A DNA stretch of 64,000 bases from Earliella scabrosa (taxonomy: Eukaryota > Basidiomycota > Agaricomycetes > Polyporales > Polyporaceae): assembly GCA_022605405.1 (NCBI GenBank), contig JABYQQ010000023.1, positions 496,001 through 560,000 on the forward strand, in the 5' to 3' direction. Below are positions 46,401 through 55,929 of the stretch, piece by piece; position 1 is the stretch's first letter, and each line of letters opens with the position of its first letter. A program made the position numbers and the translations under genes. The notes beneath the pieces were generated by a model, which searched no databases, was not told the origin of the DNA, and worked only from the letters and a program-made list of their open reading frames with translations.

Positions 46401-47738
46401 AGCCTACACCGCGCTATCCCAGCCCTTGAACGTCTCGAGCGAGTTTGGAAGTCGCGTGCCGCTGGATCAAAGTACTCCGCATTCCGCCCTGCTCTGGAGG
46501 CTGGAATCAACAAACTGAACAAGTATCAAGCAAAGACAGACGACTTGGACGCCTACATTGTATCAATGTGTACGTGCGTCGTGGATCAATGCATCTATGC
46601 TACCATGTCCCTGACTGACGTCTTCGGTGGTACCAATAGACCTTAGTCCGGGACAGAAGGAAAGCTGGATGGACGCCAACTGGTCAAAGGCTCGGGTGAA
46701 GAAAGCTCACCCACGCATGGAGAAGATCGTACGTAACGTCTCACCACCACGCAGCATGTTGATACTGATCTGCAAACAAAGTTTGCTGAGCGGTATAAGT
46801 GATTGCATGCAGACAGAGCAGCTACCCCCACTGTGCAGCCATCGGGCTTAAGATCGCGCTCCTCCGTCTTGGTTCGCGACCTCTCAGATGACGAAGATAC
46901 AATTACATCGTGTGTGCCCGCCGTGCAACCTGTCCGAGCTCGGCCACAGACAACACCTGGAGATGTGCGAAAGCCCTATCTTGTCGAGTTCCAGCAGTAT
47001 CTTCAGACGGTCGAGCACATCGGAGAGGACATCTCAACCGTCAAGTGGTGGGGGGTATGTTACAGCCACCATTCTCTGAGTCTCAGACATTCGAGTCACT
47101 TACTTCATCTTCCCAGATGAACGCTCATCGTTACCCAGTGTGGGCGTCGCTTGCACGAGACTATCTCGCCATTATGCCGACGTCTGTCTCAAGCGAACGG
47201 GCGTTCTCTCAAGGTGGTATCACCATCAGTGATCGGCGCACACGACTGAAAGCAGACGTGGTCGAAGCTCTCCAGTTTCTCAAGTGCTCGATACGTCAAG
47301 ATCTTCTCCTTCAAGGCACACAGCCGGCGGCTGAACTCGAGGAGGAGCTTGCTGATGCAGAGGAGGACCCCGGCGCTCAGGACATGGGCAGCGAAGGGGC
47401 TGGGACGGGCAGTACATCAGCAGGTAAGACTTCGAGCTGGGACATCATCCTAGACAATGACGACGATGACCTGTTTGATGACGAGGAGGATACATTGATG
47501 GACGAAGAGCTCGATGGCGGACATGATACTGACATTAGTTTGAATGCATACGAGTAGTGCTAGTATACAGTTGTATATAGAGGCAGGCCTATAATGAGCC
47601 ATGGCCTGAGCCCGAGCCGGGCCTGACCAAGCCGCCCTCCACGGCTTATGGCCTGGCTCACGATTATCCAGGCCTGAAGCCGTCATGGGCCGAGCCCAAG
47701 CCGTGGCTTCCAGGCCAAGCCGGGCCCGCACAACACTA
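43423..47738 (+). mobile_element. hAT transposon hAT-1, apparently complete
   Basis: The 4316-bp element starts TAGTGTTGTGC and ends with the reverse complement of the same 11 bases, after which GGCCCGGCT also agrees on both ends. It is flanked by a perfect 8-bp duplication ATCAGGAG (43415-43422 and 47739-47746), the size typical of hAT. Both subterminal regions (about 43440-43570 and 47585-47725) are packed with GGCCTG/GGCC motifs, likely transposase-binding sites. It encodes one transposase that looks intact. Confidence 0.92.
43813..47557 (+). CDS. hAT transposase (BED finger, RNase H-like core, hAT dimerisation region)
   Basis: The start is ATG 43813, the first in-frame ATG. I could join the exons 43813-44146, 44202-44309, 44369-44576, 44627-44690, 44755-44967, 45021-45176 and from 45234 on with good splice sites, to TAG at 47555-47557. 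A Thr/Arg/Pro-rich N-terminus is followed by a BED-type finger (DCKLCS, then LRRHLDAVH). The catalytic core begins at SLTCDAWQAASVDAY and continues with HVTCDNAKNN and CLAHVINLATQ. Next come the long insertion (TRWSLTYLMLHRAESN, LERVWKSR), and the C-terminal dimerisation region PVWASLARDYLAIMPTSVSS with ERAFSQGG. The tail is acidic. No stop or frameshift was found. The protein cuts and rejoins the element's ends in the nucleus. It looks able to mobilise its own element. Confidence 0.88.
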
Positions 47739-47746
47739 ATCAGGAG
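47739..47746. repeat. Right 8-bp target duplication of hAT-1
   Basis: ATCAGGAG is identical to 43415-43422. Only 61 bp separate it from the left end of hAT-2. Confidence 0.92.
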
Positions 47747-47807
47747 AGTGAGCCAGGGAAGAATACCATGGGCTGTGGCAAAGTCAACTGGTCCGTATCT
47801 TGGGTGG

Positions 47808-47827
47808 TGTAGAGACCGTCACGAGTA
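47808..47827 (+). repeat. Left terminal inverted repeat of hAT-2
   Basis: 20 bp, identical to the complement of 52416-52435. Confidence 0.9.
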
Positions 47828-48014
47828 TTGCTTACCCATGAGTGGCCACAGGTACCTGGCTAGAAGACCTGTGGGTTTCTCACCTGCGGGTTTGGGTAAC
47901 CCATTTCCCACGGGTGCCTGCGGATACAGGTCCAGCCCTTGAAGTGCACACAGGTACTCATGGGTAATGCAGCAACTGAATCGGGAGATACTAATACAAT
48001 ATGTGATACATGAT

Positions 48015-50914
48015 CTACTCGACAGTGATAACCTCGGTGTCTGCGTTCTTCTTGCCACGCGTCTTCTTCTTGCGGAACATCTCAACGATCTGGTCTTCAG
48101 GCACCAAGTCGGGCACTTCCATCCACCCCTGAAGAACTGTCGCCGCCCGTGTGGAGTCGTCCGAGAGGTTGTGTCGACGCTTCGAGACCACAATGCCACC
48201 ATGTGAGAATGACCGCTCGACATCGACAGAAGTCGCTGTACGACTCATTAGAGATGAGACAGAAATGTTATTGAGAGTGGGCTTACCAGGGGCGGACAAG
48301 ATGTCAAGAGCCATACGCGCCAACGCGTTCTGGGCCTTGCCCTTCTCCCGGCGGCTGAGCGAGTGCCAGTATGCGATCGGATCGGTCACGCCAGGAATCG
48401 GTGGGCTGTTGAGGTACAGCTCGAGTGCATCCGATTCATCCCAAGCGTCATAGTTGTCGAGAGACGCAAATTCCCCCTGGGGTCGTGAAGTGCGTTAGTA
48501 TCCATAAGAGCAGATGGGTGGAGGACATACTGATGAAGTGTCCGTCTCTGTAGTGAATGACGGTCCGGAACGAGCAGGCTTGTACCGCTGCCATTCAGTC
48601 CGGATGAGCTGGAGAGCGGCGTTGATCCACTCCTCTGGCCAGTCAGCACGGCGGAAGTACTGGGACTTCAGACGCGGATTCATCACTAGTCGAAGCGAAG
48701 TCAGTACTCATAGCATCGCCTAGCGCATGAGCAACGTACGCGTTCCAGCCCGGTACATAATTGAGTCATCTGATTTCGCATAGTACTTGTTGACAACTCC
48801 GCAACCGAGCTCCGCTGCTGCGCGTACCGGCTTCTTCAGGGTGAAGTCACCGCTCTTCTTCTTGAGGACGCCCTCGAGGATATCCATGACTTGAATACAC
48901 TCGTGGATGAGTGGGCGGTTTGACTGCAACATGCGCTTTGTAGCCTCCAGAAAGACCTGAGGGACGTCAAACTGTCAGCACGGCGATTGAAGAAGGTGGT
49001 ACGAGCAACGTACCGACAGAATGGGAGCCAATTGCTTGAGAACGTCCCACTCCTCCTTCGTGAGCTTGAAGCGTCCGAGACGCGCACTGCGTGAACCCTG
49101 GTGGCGAGGATGTCTCACTAGGGCATCGAGTGCAGGCTGGAGGTAGATAGCACGCTCCAGGGTCATTGCGACGCTGTTCCAGCGAGTGGGTACTGAGCGA
49201 ACAACGGTGCGAGGCTGGATGCTGTTCTTGACGCAGTGTTCCTCGAGATCTTGCCTCAACGTTGGACTGTGAAATATCCGCTTCGTTAGACCATGAATCT
49301 ATGAAACAAATCGTAAGCAGAGCAAATAGCAGAGATGCGACATACTTCGTACCTTGGCCAACGAGCCCCGGCAGAACTTGAAGTCGCTGTCGGATAGTCT
49401 GGTGAGGGTCGAGCTGGCAAGATCCGCGATGGTTGCTGCGTCGCTTGCTTCCCGTGAGTCATCGAGCTCGTACTCCTCAGTGTCGGGATCCTGGCGCTCG
49501 CTGTCCTCGCTATGGGCCTCATCTTCGTCATCGTCAGTCGCAACGGAGTCGCGATCGTCATCGAATTCATCCTCGTTCTGGTTGTCTGCGTCTTCCTGGG
49601 CGCTAACAGCCTGGGGCGCGTTCTTCTTGTTGGGCCGACTGAAAGGATAGAGTATGGCCTGCAAAATCCCATGTCAGTATGTGCAATTAGGACAGATGGG
49701 ATAGCTTACCTTGACACACAAGTTAAGCACATGGTAGAAGCATCGGATGCGGGTGTGGCTGCCAGCGGGGCCTGGCAAGAGGGTGTCCAAGGAATCGATC
49801 ATCGTATCGTTATTTGAAGCGTTGTCCGCGGTCAGAGCAAAGACCTAGCATGCAGATGTCAGTGACATGCCCTTCCGCGAGTCAAGACTCATAGCCACGC
49901 ACCTTCTCTGCGATACCGAACTCCTCGAAACAATTGAAAAGGCTCTCGGCGAGATAGCCACCAGTATGACTACCCCGCAATCTGCAACACACGTTAGTAT
50001 GAGTTCTGAGACGACGCAGTATCGAGCGCGTGCCACGTACCGCACATAGTCGAGCACGAAGCTCTTCAGACACCCCATCTCCTCGAAGATGACGACAACG
50101 CCCAGATACGAGTAAACATTGGGTGAGGTCCACCCGTCAAAGGCTAGGTGAAGGGCGCTATCCTGGTTCTGAAGGTAGGCCGCCACCTTCTTCTTTGTGA
50201 CCTGATAGATCTCTTTGACATCGCGTGACACCGTCGAAGCCGAAGGCGGTTCGACCTTAGCGTACAGCATTTTGAACATCCGCAGCAAGGGCGCGTCCTC
50301 AATGATAGCGAACGGGCGGTGGCAGGTGGTGACCCAGACGGTGGCCAGATAGCGAAAGTCTTCCTTGGTGTATGACGAACCTTGCGCGAAGTCGGCGATC
50401 GACTGTGTGCTGGGGGCGGGCTTTGGGTTGCATGTCTTGACATGTCCGCCGAGGTTGCTAGTGGACATGTCGTCGCGTCGTCGTGTAACGTAGATGTCAG
50501 GATGTCTGGAGGTAGACTGGTTAATGGAGCACTGAACATGGAAGTGAACGTACGCACTTCCGACAGTGAAACTTGTACTTCACGATACCCGGCGTGGACT
50601 TCGTGTCGATCTCAGGGGGCAAGATAAAGTGCTTGTACGTCTCAGCAGACCACGTTTGCATCTGTGCCGCTAAAATGACAAAGTCAGTCTCGGAAATGCC
50701 GCACAGAGACGGGAGGCGCACCAAGGACCTGCTCTGGAGTGCGATTCGCGGTGTCATAATGCTCCTCGAATGTACGGGCCTTCTTTTTGGGTGGCTCCAA
50801 GGTCGCTGGAGTGGGGGTGGCTCCGGCGGCAGACGTCGAGGCATGATCTTCGCCTGAGCTTGTCGAGGACGCGTTGGATGGTGAGCGAACTCGTTTGCGG
50901 GTCTGACGAGCCAT
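48015..50914 (-). CDS. hAT transposase of hAT-2, apparently intact
   Basis: The ATG is at 50912-50914 and the TAG at 48015-48017. A Ser/Thr-rich N-terminus is followed by TYKHFILPPEIDTKS and a BED-type finger (FHCRK, then SNLGGHVKTC after an intron). The helical region (ADFAQGSSYTKEDFRYLATV) comes next, then the catalytic core (ALHLAFDGWTSPNVYSYLGV; FALTADNASNNDTMIDSLDT; RIRCFYHVLNL). The insertion domain has an acidic loop (DDDRDSVATDDDEDEAHSED) and VRSVPTRWNS. The C-terminal dimerisation region is ARMALDILSAPGKPT, SRTATSVDVERSFSHGGI. All junctions I checked keep the frame. It belongs to a different hAT lineage from hAT-1 and resembles hAT-3 more closely (FDGWTSPNV against LDGWTSPNV). It shares a 778-bp divergent upstream region with the passenger gene at 51693. 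Confidence 0.85.
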
Positions 50915-51692
50915 AGAGTAGTACAGAAGACAAGCAGGAGAGAGGTAAGTGCAGGAGTCGTAGAGGCCATGGCTTTATAGCCTGAGGGTAGTCGTGCTAG
51001 AGCCTGAGCCTGTAACAGTGCAGAATGGCGGACCACAGGCAGCTATGACGCGAACAGCATTGGCGGGCGACGCGCTTGCATATTTGGGCGCTTATATCGG
51101 TCGTGGGACGGGATTCAGCGCTCAGCACGCAGCTTGTTGACAAAGTACACCATTCACTCCGAGCTGTTCCTCTGGTCAACCGGCTTTGCACGCTCAGGTC
51201 TTCGCACAGACCAGGATGGTCTTCCGCTGATCAGCAACTCGACGAACAGTACACGGATCTGCGACCACTATGACCCCAAACAAGCTATCATCCCGCCACT
51301 GGCACCACGCAGTATGCGACCAGGCTTTTCTGGAAAAACGGTATGCAGCCCTCTGAACAACAAACATACGGCCACACTAACTTAGGCGTTCATGTAGGGC
51401 ATTGACGCAAGCACAGTCAATGCTGCCGAGTTGGAGCCCCTTCGGATGGTCCGTCTTGTCTCAGGTGCGTAGCATGGCCATTGCCAATGCGGACATGCTA
51501 CTGACCATGATCCCCCCGCAGATCCATCATCACATTCACTTTGCCGCTACCATGCTCGGAGAACGAGGGTTCAGGAATATTTAAAGGGCTTGAGGAAAGG
51601 GCTTGAGGTAAGTCGTTCACATAGAACCCGAACATCCCATCCTCGCGCATCCCCATCTATTACTCTTTCGCTCGACACCACTATAGCTCAGC
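50915..51692. other. Divergent upstream region between the two hAT-2 genes
   Basis: A plus-strand stretch at 51180-51460 has coding-like pieces joined by plausible splice sites (SMRPGFSGK to IDASTVNAAELEPLRMVRLV), but without an ATG. It may be a 5' part of the passenger gene or a relic. Promoter elements were not identified. Confidence 0.3.
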
Positions 51693-52120
51693 ATGTCGAT
51701 CATCGCCATGTCCACTCGAGCTAACTCCGAGTCGCCACTCCAGCAACTTCCACTCGATACAATCTTGGCCACAGCGGCCGACCTCGCTGCGCATGTACCC
51801 CGCCCCGACCTTCCTCACATCGTCAATACAGTCATCCATAGCTGCTATCAGCTGCCGGCTTTCCTCGACCTCCCGCCCCTCCAGCGCCAGATGGTCCTTG
51901 ACTGGGTTGCGCAGCGTGTCATGGTACGTGGTCATTTGACCCTCTTCCGTTCTGCTCCCAACTCATAGTACTCTAGGATGCCGCGTTCCGTATCCGAAGG
52001 GAGCAGCAGTGTGCTCAGGCGGCTCGCTCCGACCCTTGGTGTGCTCCTGATGGGAGTATCATCTACGGGACCACCGAGGATGACATGGAAGGGCTGCCAG
52101 AGCTAGTCAAGGACGAGTAG
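51693..52120 (+). CDS. Passenger protein of hAT-2, 124 aa, unknown function
   Basis: Two exons, 51693-51923 and 51977-52120, join in phase 0 across a 53-nt GT-AG intron and end with TAG at 52118-52120. The start ATG is repeated at 51708. The first 80 residues are mostly helical (LPLDTILATAADLAAHVPRP and PPLQRQMVLDWVAQRVMDAA). The end is acidic, with TTEDDMEGLPELVKDE. There is no signal peptide or membrane segment. It lies between the transposase and the right inverted repeat and is read away from the transposase. hAT-3 has a gene in the same place and orientation, also ending in an acidic tail with PEL. I recognise no family. It could help the transposase, control it, or be a captured host gene. 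Confidence 0.6.
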
Positions 52121-52415
52121 ATGTCTTCGTTCTCGCATCATGTCACACATGTACTACTGTAGAATGTCTTCATATGTCCAGTTTCACACAGCGTGTATAC
52201 GCTATTATAGCTGTCCTATGTCTTCCTGCTAGACCAGGTAACCCAAGGGTATCTTGAGGTAACCCATGAGTAATGTACACCTGCGGATACACTTGCGACC
52301 CACAGGTACCTGCCCCGTGGGTATGGGTAACCCGTGAGAAATACCTGTGCGGATATGAGTATGATTTGTGAGAATTTTTCACCCGCAGGTACGGATACGG
52401 GTACATCCGCGGATG

Positions 52416-52435
52416 TACTCGTGACGGTCTCTACA
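52416..52435 (-). repeat. Right terminal inverted repeat of hAT-2
   Basis: 20 bp, the exact complement of 47808-47827. Confidence 0.9.
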
Positions 52436-52451
52436 GTACTCTGCTCAGGAC

Positions 52452-54895
52452 ATGGATACCAAGACGTCTGATGAGGAGGACGGTGAGACTCATGATGAAC
52501 TGTCTCGCCCTTCGCCAAAATCTGCTGCTGAACATCGGAAGGTAAGTATTTGTGGCATGCTCGTATTAGAACGCAGCACCATACTTACGTGAACGGGGAC
52601 TCTCAATACCCAGGCGTCCAAGCACACAAAGTCCCCTCAGGCATCTACCAAGACGACCACACAGAACGATTCCGAGTCCGGTGGTTCTGAGTCAGACAGC
52701 GGAACGGAGGGCAGAGATGAAGAGGAAGCTGCTAGCGGCGATGATGTTGGTGAAGAAGCAGACAACAATGAAGATCTTGAGAAGCTCGAGAAGAACACGC
52801 GCGCGCTCAAGGCACAGTTTGACGCGGAGGGCAGTGCAAGCCCTTCCGCATTCCCACCTTACACTAACATCTCATCTACCCCCTCAACAGCAAGCAGTTT
52901 GGGCTGACGACAACTCGGGGCCCGCCAGCGATGAAGATCCTCGTAGCCCATCTCAGTCAGAAGTGCATGGTCGGCGGCGCTCGTCATCCAAGGATCACAA
53001 GATCGATGCTCGCTCATGTCCATCTCAGCACAAGGATTCTAACGGCTCTACGAAGGCATCCAAGCATTGATTGCCCCAGAAACGTTCCATCGTTGTCATC
53101 AGCAGCGACGACAAAGTAACACAGGTACGTCTCCAAGTCTGTTGTGTCCAAGTCTCCGTCGTCACCGCCTGTCACTTCAGCGGCCGCCGCCCAAGAAGGC
53201 AAAGAACAAACACGGCTCGGATGAGCACCACACTAGCCCCAAGAAGTCCAACGGGCGTACTGGTCATGCATCAAAGTCAGACGGCAAGGGTCCGAAGGAA
53301 CGTCCAGTGCCCGCCCACAGCACTGACTCCAAGGCCGGTCGAGACCACAGGACACGAGAGAATCGGACGGCTTCGTCGAAGTCTTCTGCCTCCAAGGGGA
53401 CCAAACCCGGGCCGAACAGCAGTATCACACACGGTGCTACCAAATTGACATCCGTCCCTCCGGGTACAATCTTCATCTCTCAGCTAAATGCCTCACTCAC
53501 TCGCAGTGTCGTTGCCCTCAGCCACCGCCAGCCAGGGGTTGAAACGCAAATGAGAGAAGGCCTGCGAGGTATGTAGCATCTTGAGATATTCCAACCACAA
53601 ACTCTACTGATTGTCACGCAGGACATCGAGTGGAGAGACGATGTACACTCTCCCTCTGAATCAGGATCCAAGCGCAAACATCGGTGGAAGGTGCGTTCAC
53701 GCGGACTGCCTAGAACAGATCACACTGACATATGTTCTATGAAGGGCTCGATCGACGAGCATGCTGAGAGTAGTCCCTCAGACTCTGGCGATGCGGACGC
53801 GGACTCGGACTCGGGTACAGACTCTGGCAATGACAGCATCGAGCTTGTATTGCGCAAGCGTGGCGGGCGTATCAAGTTGAAGAGCCAACACTGCCGTGTT
53901 CATCAGGTTGCCAAGTGGGCCATAGAGGATGTTCTGAACGGCGTCTGCTTGACCAACGTGTTCCCCGACGGGCACGAGAAGTTCAACGAAGTGGCCAAGC
54001 CTGCGCTGATCCGTGGTGCGAAGGAGCTCAAGTACGAGGACATGGCTCGGTGTCTGAAGAACGATGAGGCATATGTGGAGAAGTTGGCTGGCATTGTAAG
54101 TGTGTACTGCATCCCTGAACTCTCTTGCACCTCATCAGCACTTGCTTCACGCCCTACAATAGCCTGTGCAGCGCATCTCCAACTTCTGCAGCAATATCAA
54201 GAAGGTCACGAATGCAGTTGCCGGGACCGCGTTCAACTTGCACCCCGGCAATGTTGCCAAGGTTGACTGGCTCAAGGAAGGCATACGACTAATCTATCTG
54301 CACGACTTTGAGGTACGCTCTACGAGTTCATCATTATCCAACTACTCATCAAGGGTGTGACATGTAGAACGACACCGTCAACGGTTCACAGCCTTTCGCA
54401 TCTCCCATCTTCACGCAACTCCTTCAAAATGCATTCTTCAAGAATACGAGTGCATACGGCTATCGTCTTGTCAAGCACTTCGTCTCGTCGCAGCCCGACA
54501 AGCCAGACAAGAAGGAAATCCCACCAGCAATGCTCTCCCTCATCGTTGCTGCAGTATGATATGCTTACTCACGCTCACACGCACTGACTCACACCCTGTC
54601 CTTCTAGCTGGCCGCCTCGATCGACGACTACAAGAGTCCTGTCTACAAGGCAGGCAAGTTTGAGGCCAACAACGTTCTTGCTATTTACTGCCAGAGCATG
54701 TTGGAGCTCTCGAAGCTGAAGCAGCCGCGTAAGTACCACAACACGTTGCATTGGCTCTACAAGGAGGTCTGGTACGTACGTCCGGTTCTTTCATGGTGAT
54801 TGCTACTGATATCCACCAGCAGTGGTTGGTCTGTCACTGGTGGAGCCTTACAGTCCAAGAGCTTCCTGAACACTGACGACGTGGACAATGAGTGA
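52452..54895 (+). CDS. DUF6532-type protein, copy 3, most complete of the three
   Basis: The ATG at 52452 lies 16 bp after the hAT-2 end, so either the element landed just upstream or it removed an earlier start. The N-terminal half is low-complexity: acidic runs (SESDSGTEGRDEEEAASGDD), then Lys/Ser-rich runs (KNKHGSDEHHTSPKKSNG). The folded C-terminal part starts about 53830 with KSQHCRVHQVAKWAIEDVLN and CLTNVFPDGHEKF. It continues over four further exons: PVQRISNFCSNIKK, NDTVNGSQPFASPIFTQLLQ to YRLVKHFV, LAASIDDYKSPVYKAGKFEA, and SGWSVTGGALQSKSFL. The stop is TGA 54893-54895. Introns are short GT-AG. The domain matches the basidiomycete DUF6532 type, of unknown function. The N-terminal exon joins around 52830-52900 and 53070-53180 are not certain. 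Confidence 0.7.
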
Positions 54896-55344
54896 TGTGG
54901 TCAAGTGTCTTGATGACTACTGTTTTCCGTTCCTACAGCCTCATCATATCCTAATGTTGCACAGTATATAGTACACTACACTCTCGGTTTCGTTTGATCT
55001 CTCCACACTCCTTACTCCTCATCTAATGACTGCTTACTGCTCATACCTCCAAGTTGCTTGCTAGTGCCATCATGTCTAATGTTGCTCGTTGAATTCTACT
55101 GTAGGTGCTGAATAATATACTAGAGTCTTTCAGATGCTATTGGTGCGAATATGTGTGACACGATGGCTTCATGGTGTGCTAATGGTTGGTACATTGATGA
55201 GTATTGTATCCCAATTAGTGACAACTGCTGACTTATTCCCTCGACTCGAGCTAAATTAGTACCCCACCTTATCAATCCTGTCAAATTGTCATAGAGTGAT
55301 GTTTAACCCTATTATCAGCTCAATAGTGGAGATTAACTCTAATC
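54896..55344. other. AT-rich spacer before hAT-3
   Basis: No gene. The segment contains the 3' region of the DUF6532 gene and AT-rich DNA up to the left end of hAT-3. Confidence 0.4.
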
Positions 55345-55362
55345 TAAGGCCGAGCACGGCTC
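55345..55362 (+). repeat. Left terminal inverted repeat of hAT-3
   Basis: 18 bp, the exact complement of 61600-61617. Confidence 0.85.
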
Positions 55363-55929
55363 GAGCTGCAGATGAGCCGGATCTGAACCCGCAGGTATAT
55401 ATCTGTCCTGAGGTTCAATCCAGAGCCGCGCGGATCTAAGCCACCGGGAGAACCGGAGCCGCTGAGCCGGAGCCGCTGTCCACGGGTCAACCTGCCAAAG
55501 GAGCTGGAGCCGAGTCTATCTGCGGGTCAGGGTGTATTTTCGGCTCATGAATATAGTCTATAGAGTACAGTATGTCGAGTATTCATAGACGGAGCGACTC
55601 GCGTGTTGTTGTCTCTCTAGTGGGCCCAGTAGCACGGTGTACAAGGTCCGATTCGAGTTAACCATAATTAGGCGCCAACCCCGTCATGCACGGGGCCCAC
55701 GGGGCCCCATGTGCTTCGCTTCCAGACAGGAGAAGATGTCTAAGTTGATTCATGTTATCAATACAACGGTCATTGATATCATGACTCTAACACAACCAGA
55801 ATACATTGCACAAAGTCATATAAGCATTCAGAGATTCAGATACTATAAGTACACAGGAGGGTTGAACCTCCACCGCGTTTGTAGTGCTAGCAGCTACTGT
55901 TACTGGTTATCACGGGCGCCGGTATACAT

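Larger units (their letters stand above)
47808..52435 (-). mobile_element. hAT transposon hAT-2 with a second, divergent gene
   Basis: The 4628-bp element is bounded by a perfect 20-bp inverted repeat, TGTAGAGACCGTCACGAGTA at the left and its complement at the right. Subterminal DNA on both sides (47830-47980 and 52230-52415) is rich in GGGTAACCCAT, CACAGGTACC and GCGGATAC motifs. No matching 8-bp duplication is seen (GGGTGGTG against CAGTACTC if the ends are TAGAG). Inside are a minus-strand transposase and a plus-strand small gene, transcribed away from each other. The right end lies 16 bp before the start codon of the DUF6532 gene copy 3. Confidence 0.85.

Noticed and set aside
47808..52435. 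hAT-1 and hAT-2 as one composite transposon
   Set aside because: hAT-1 has its own perfect 8-bp duplication and different inverted repeats, so it is a separate insertion.
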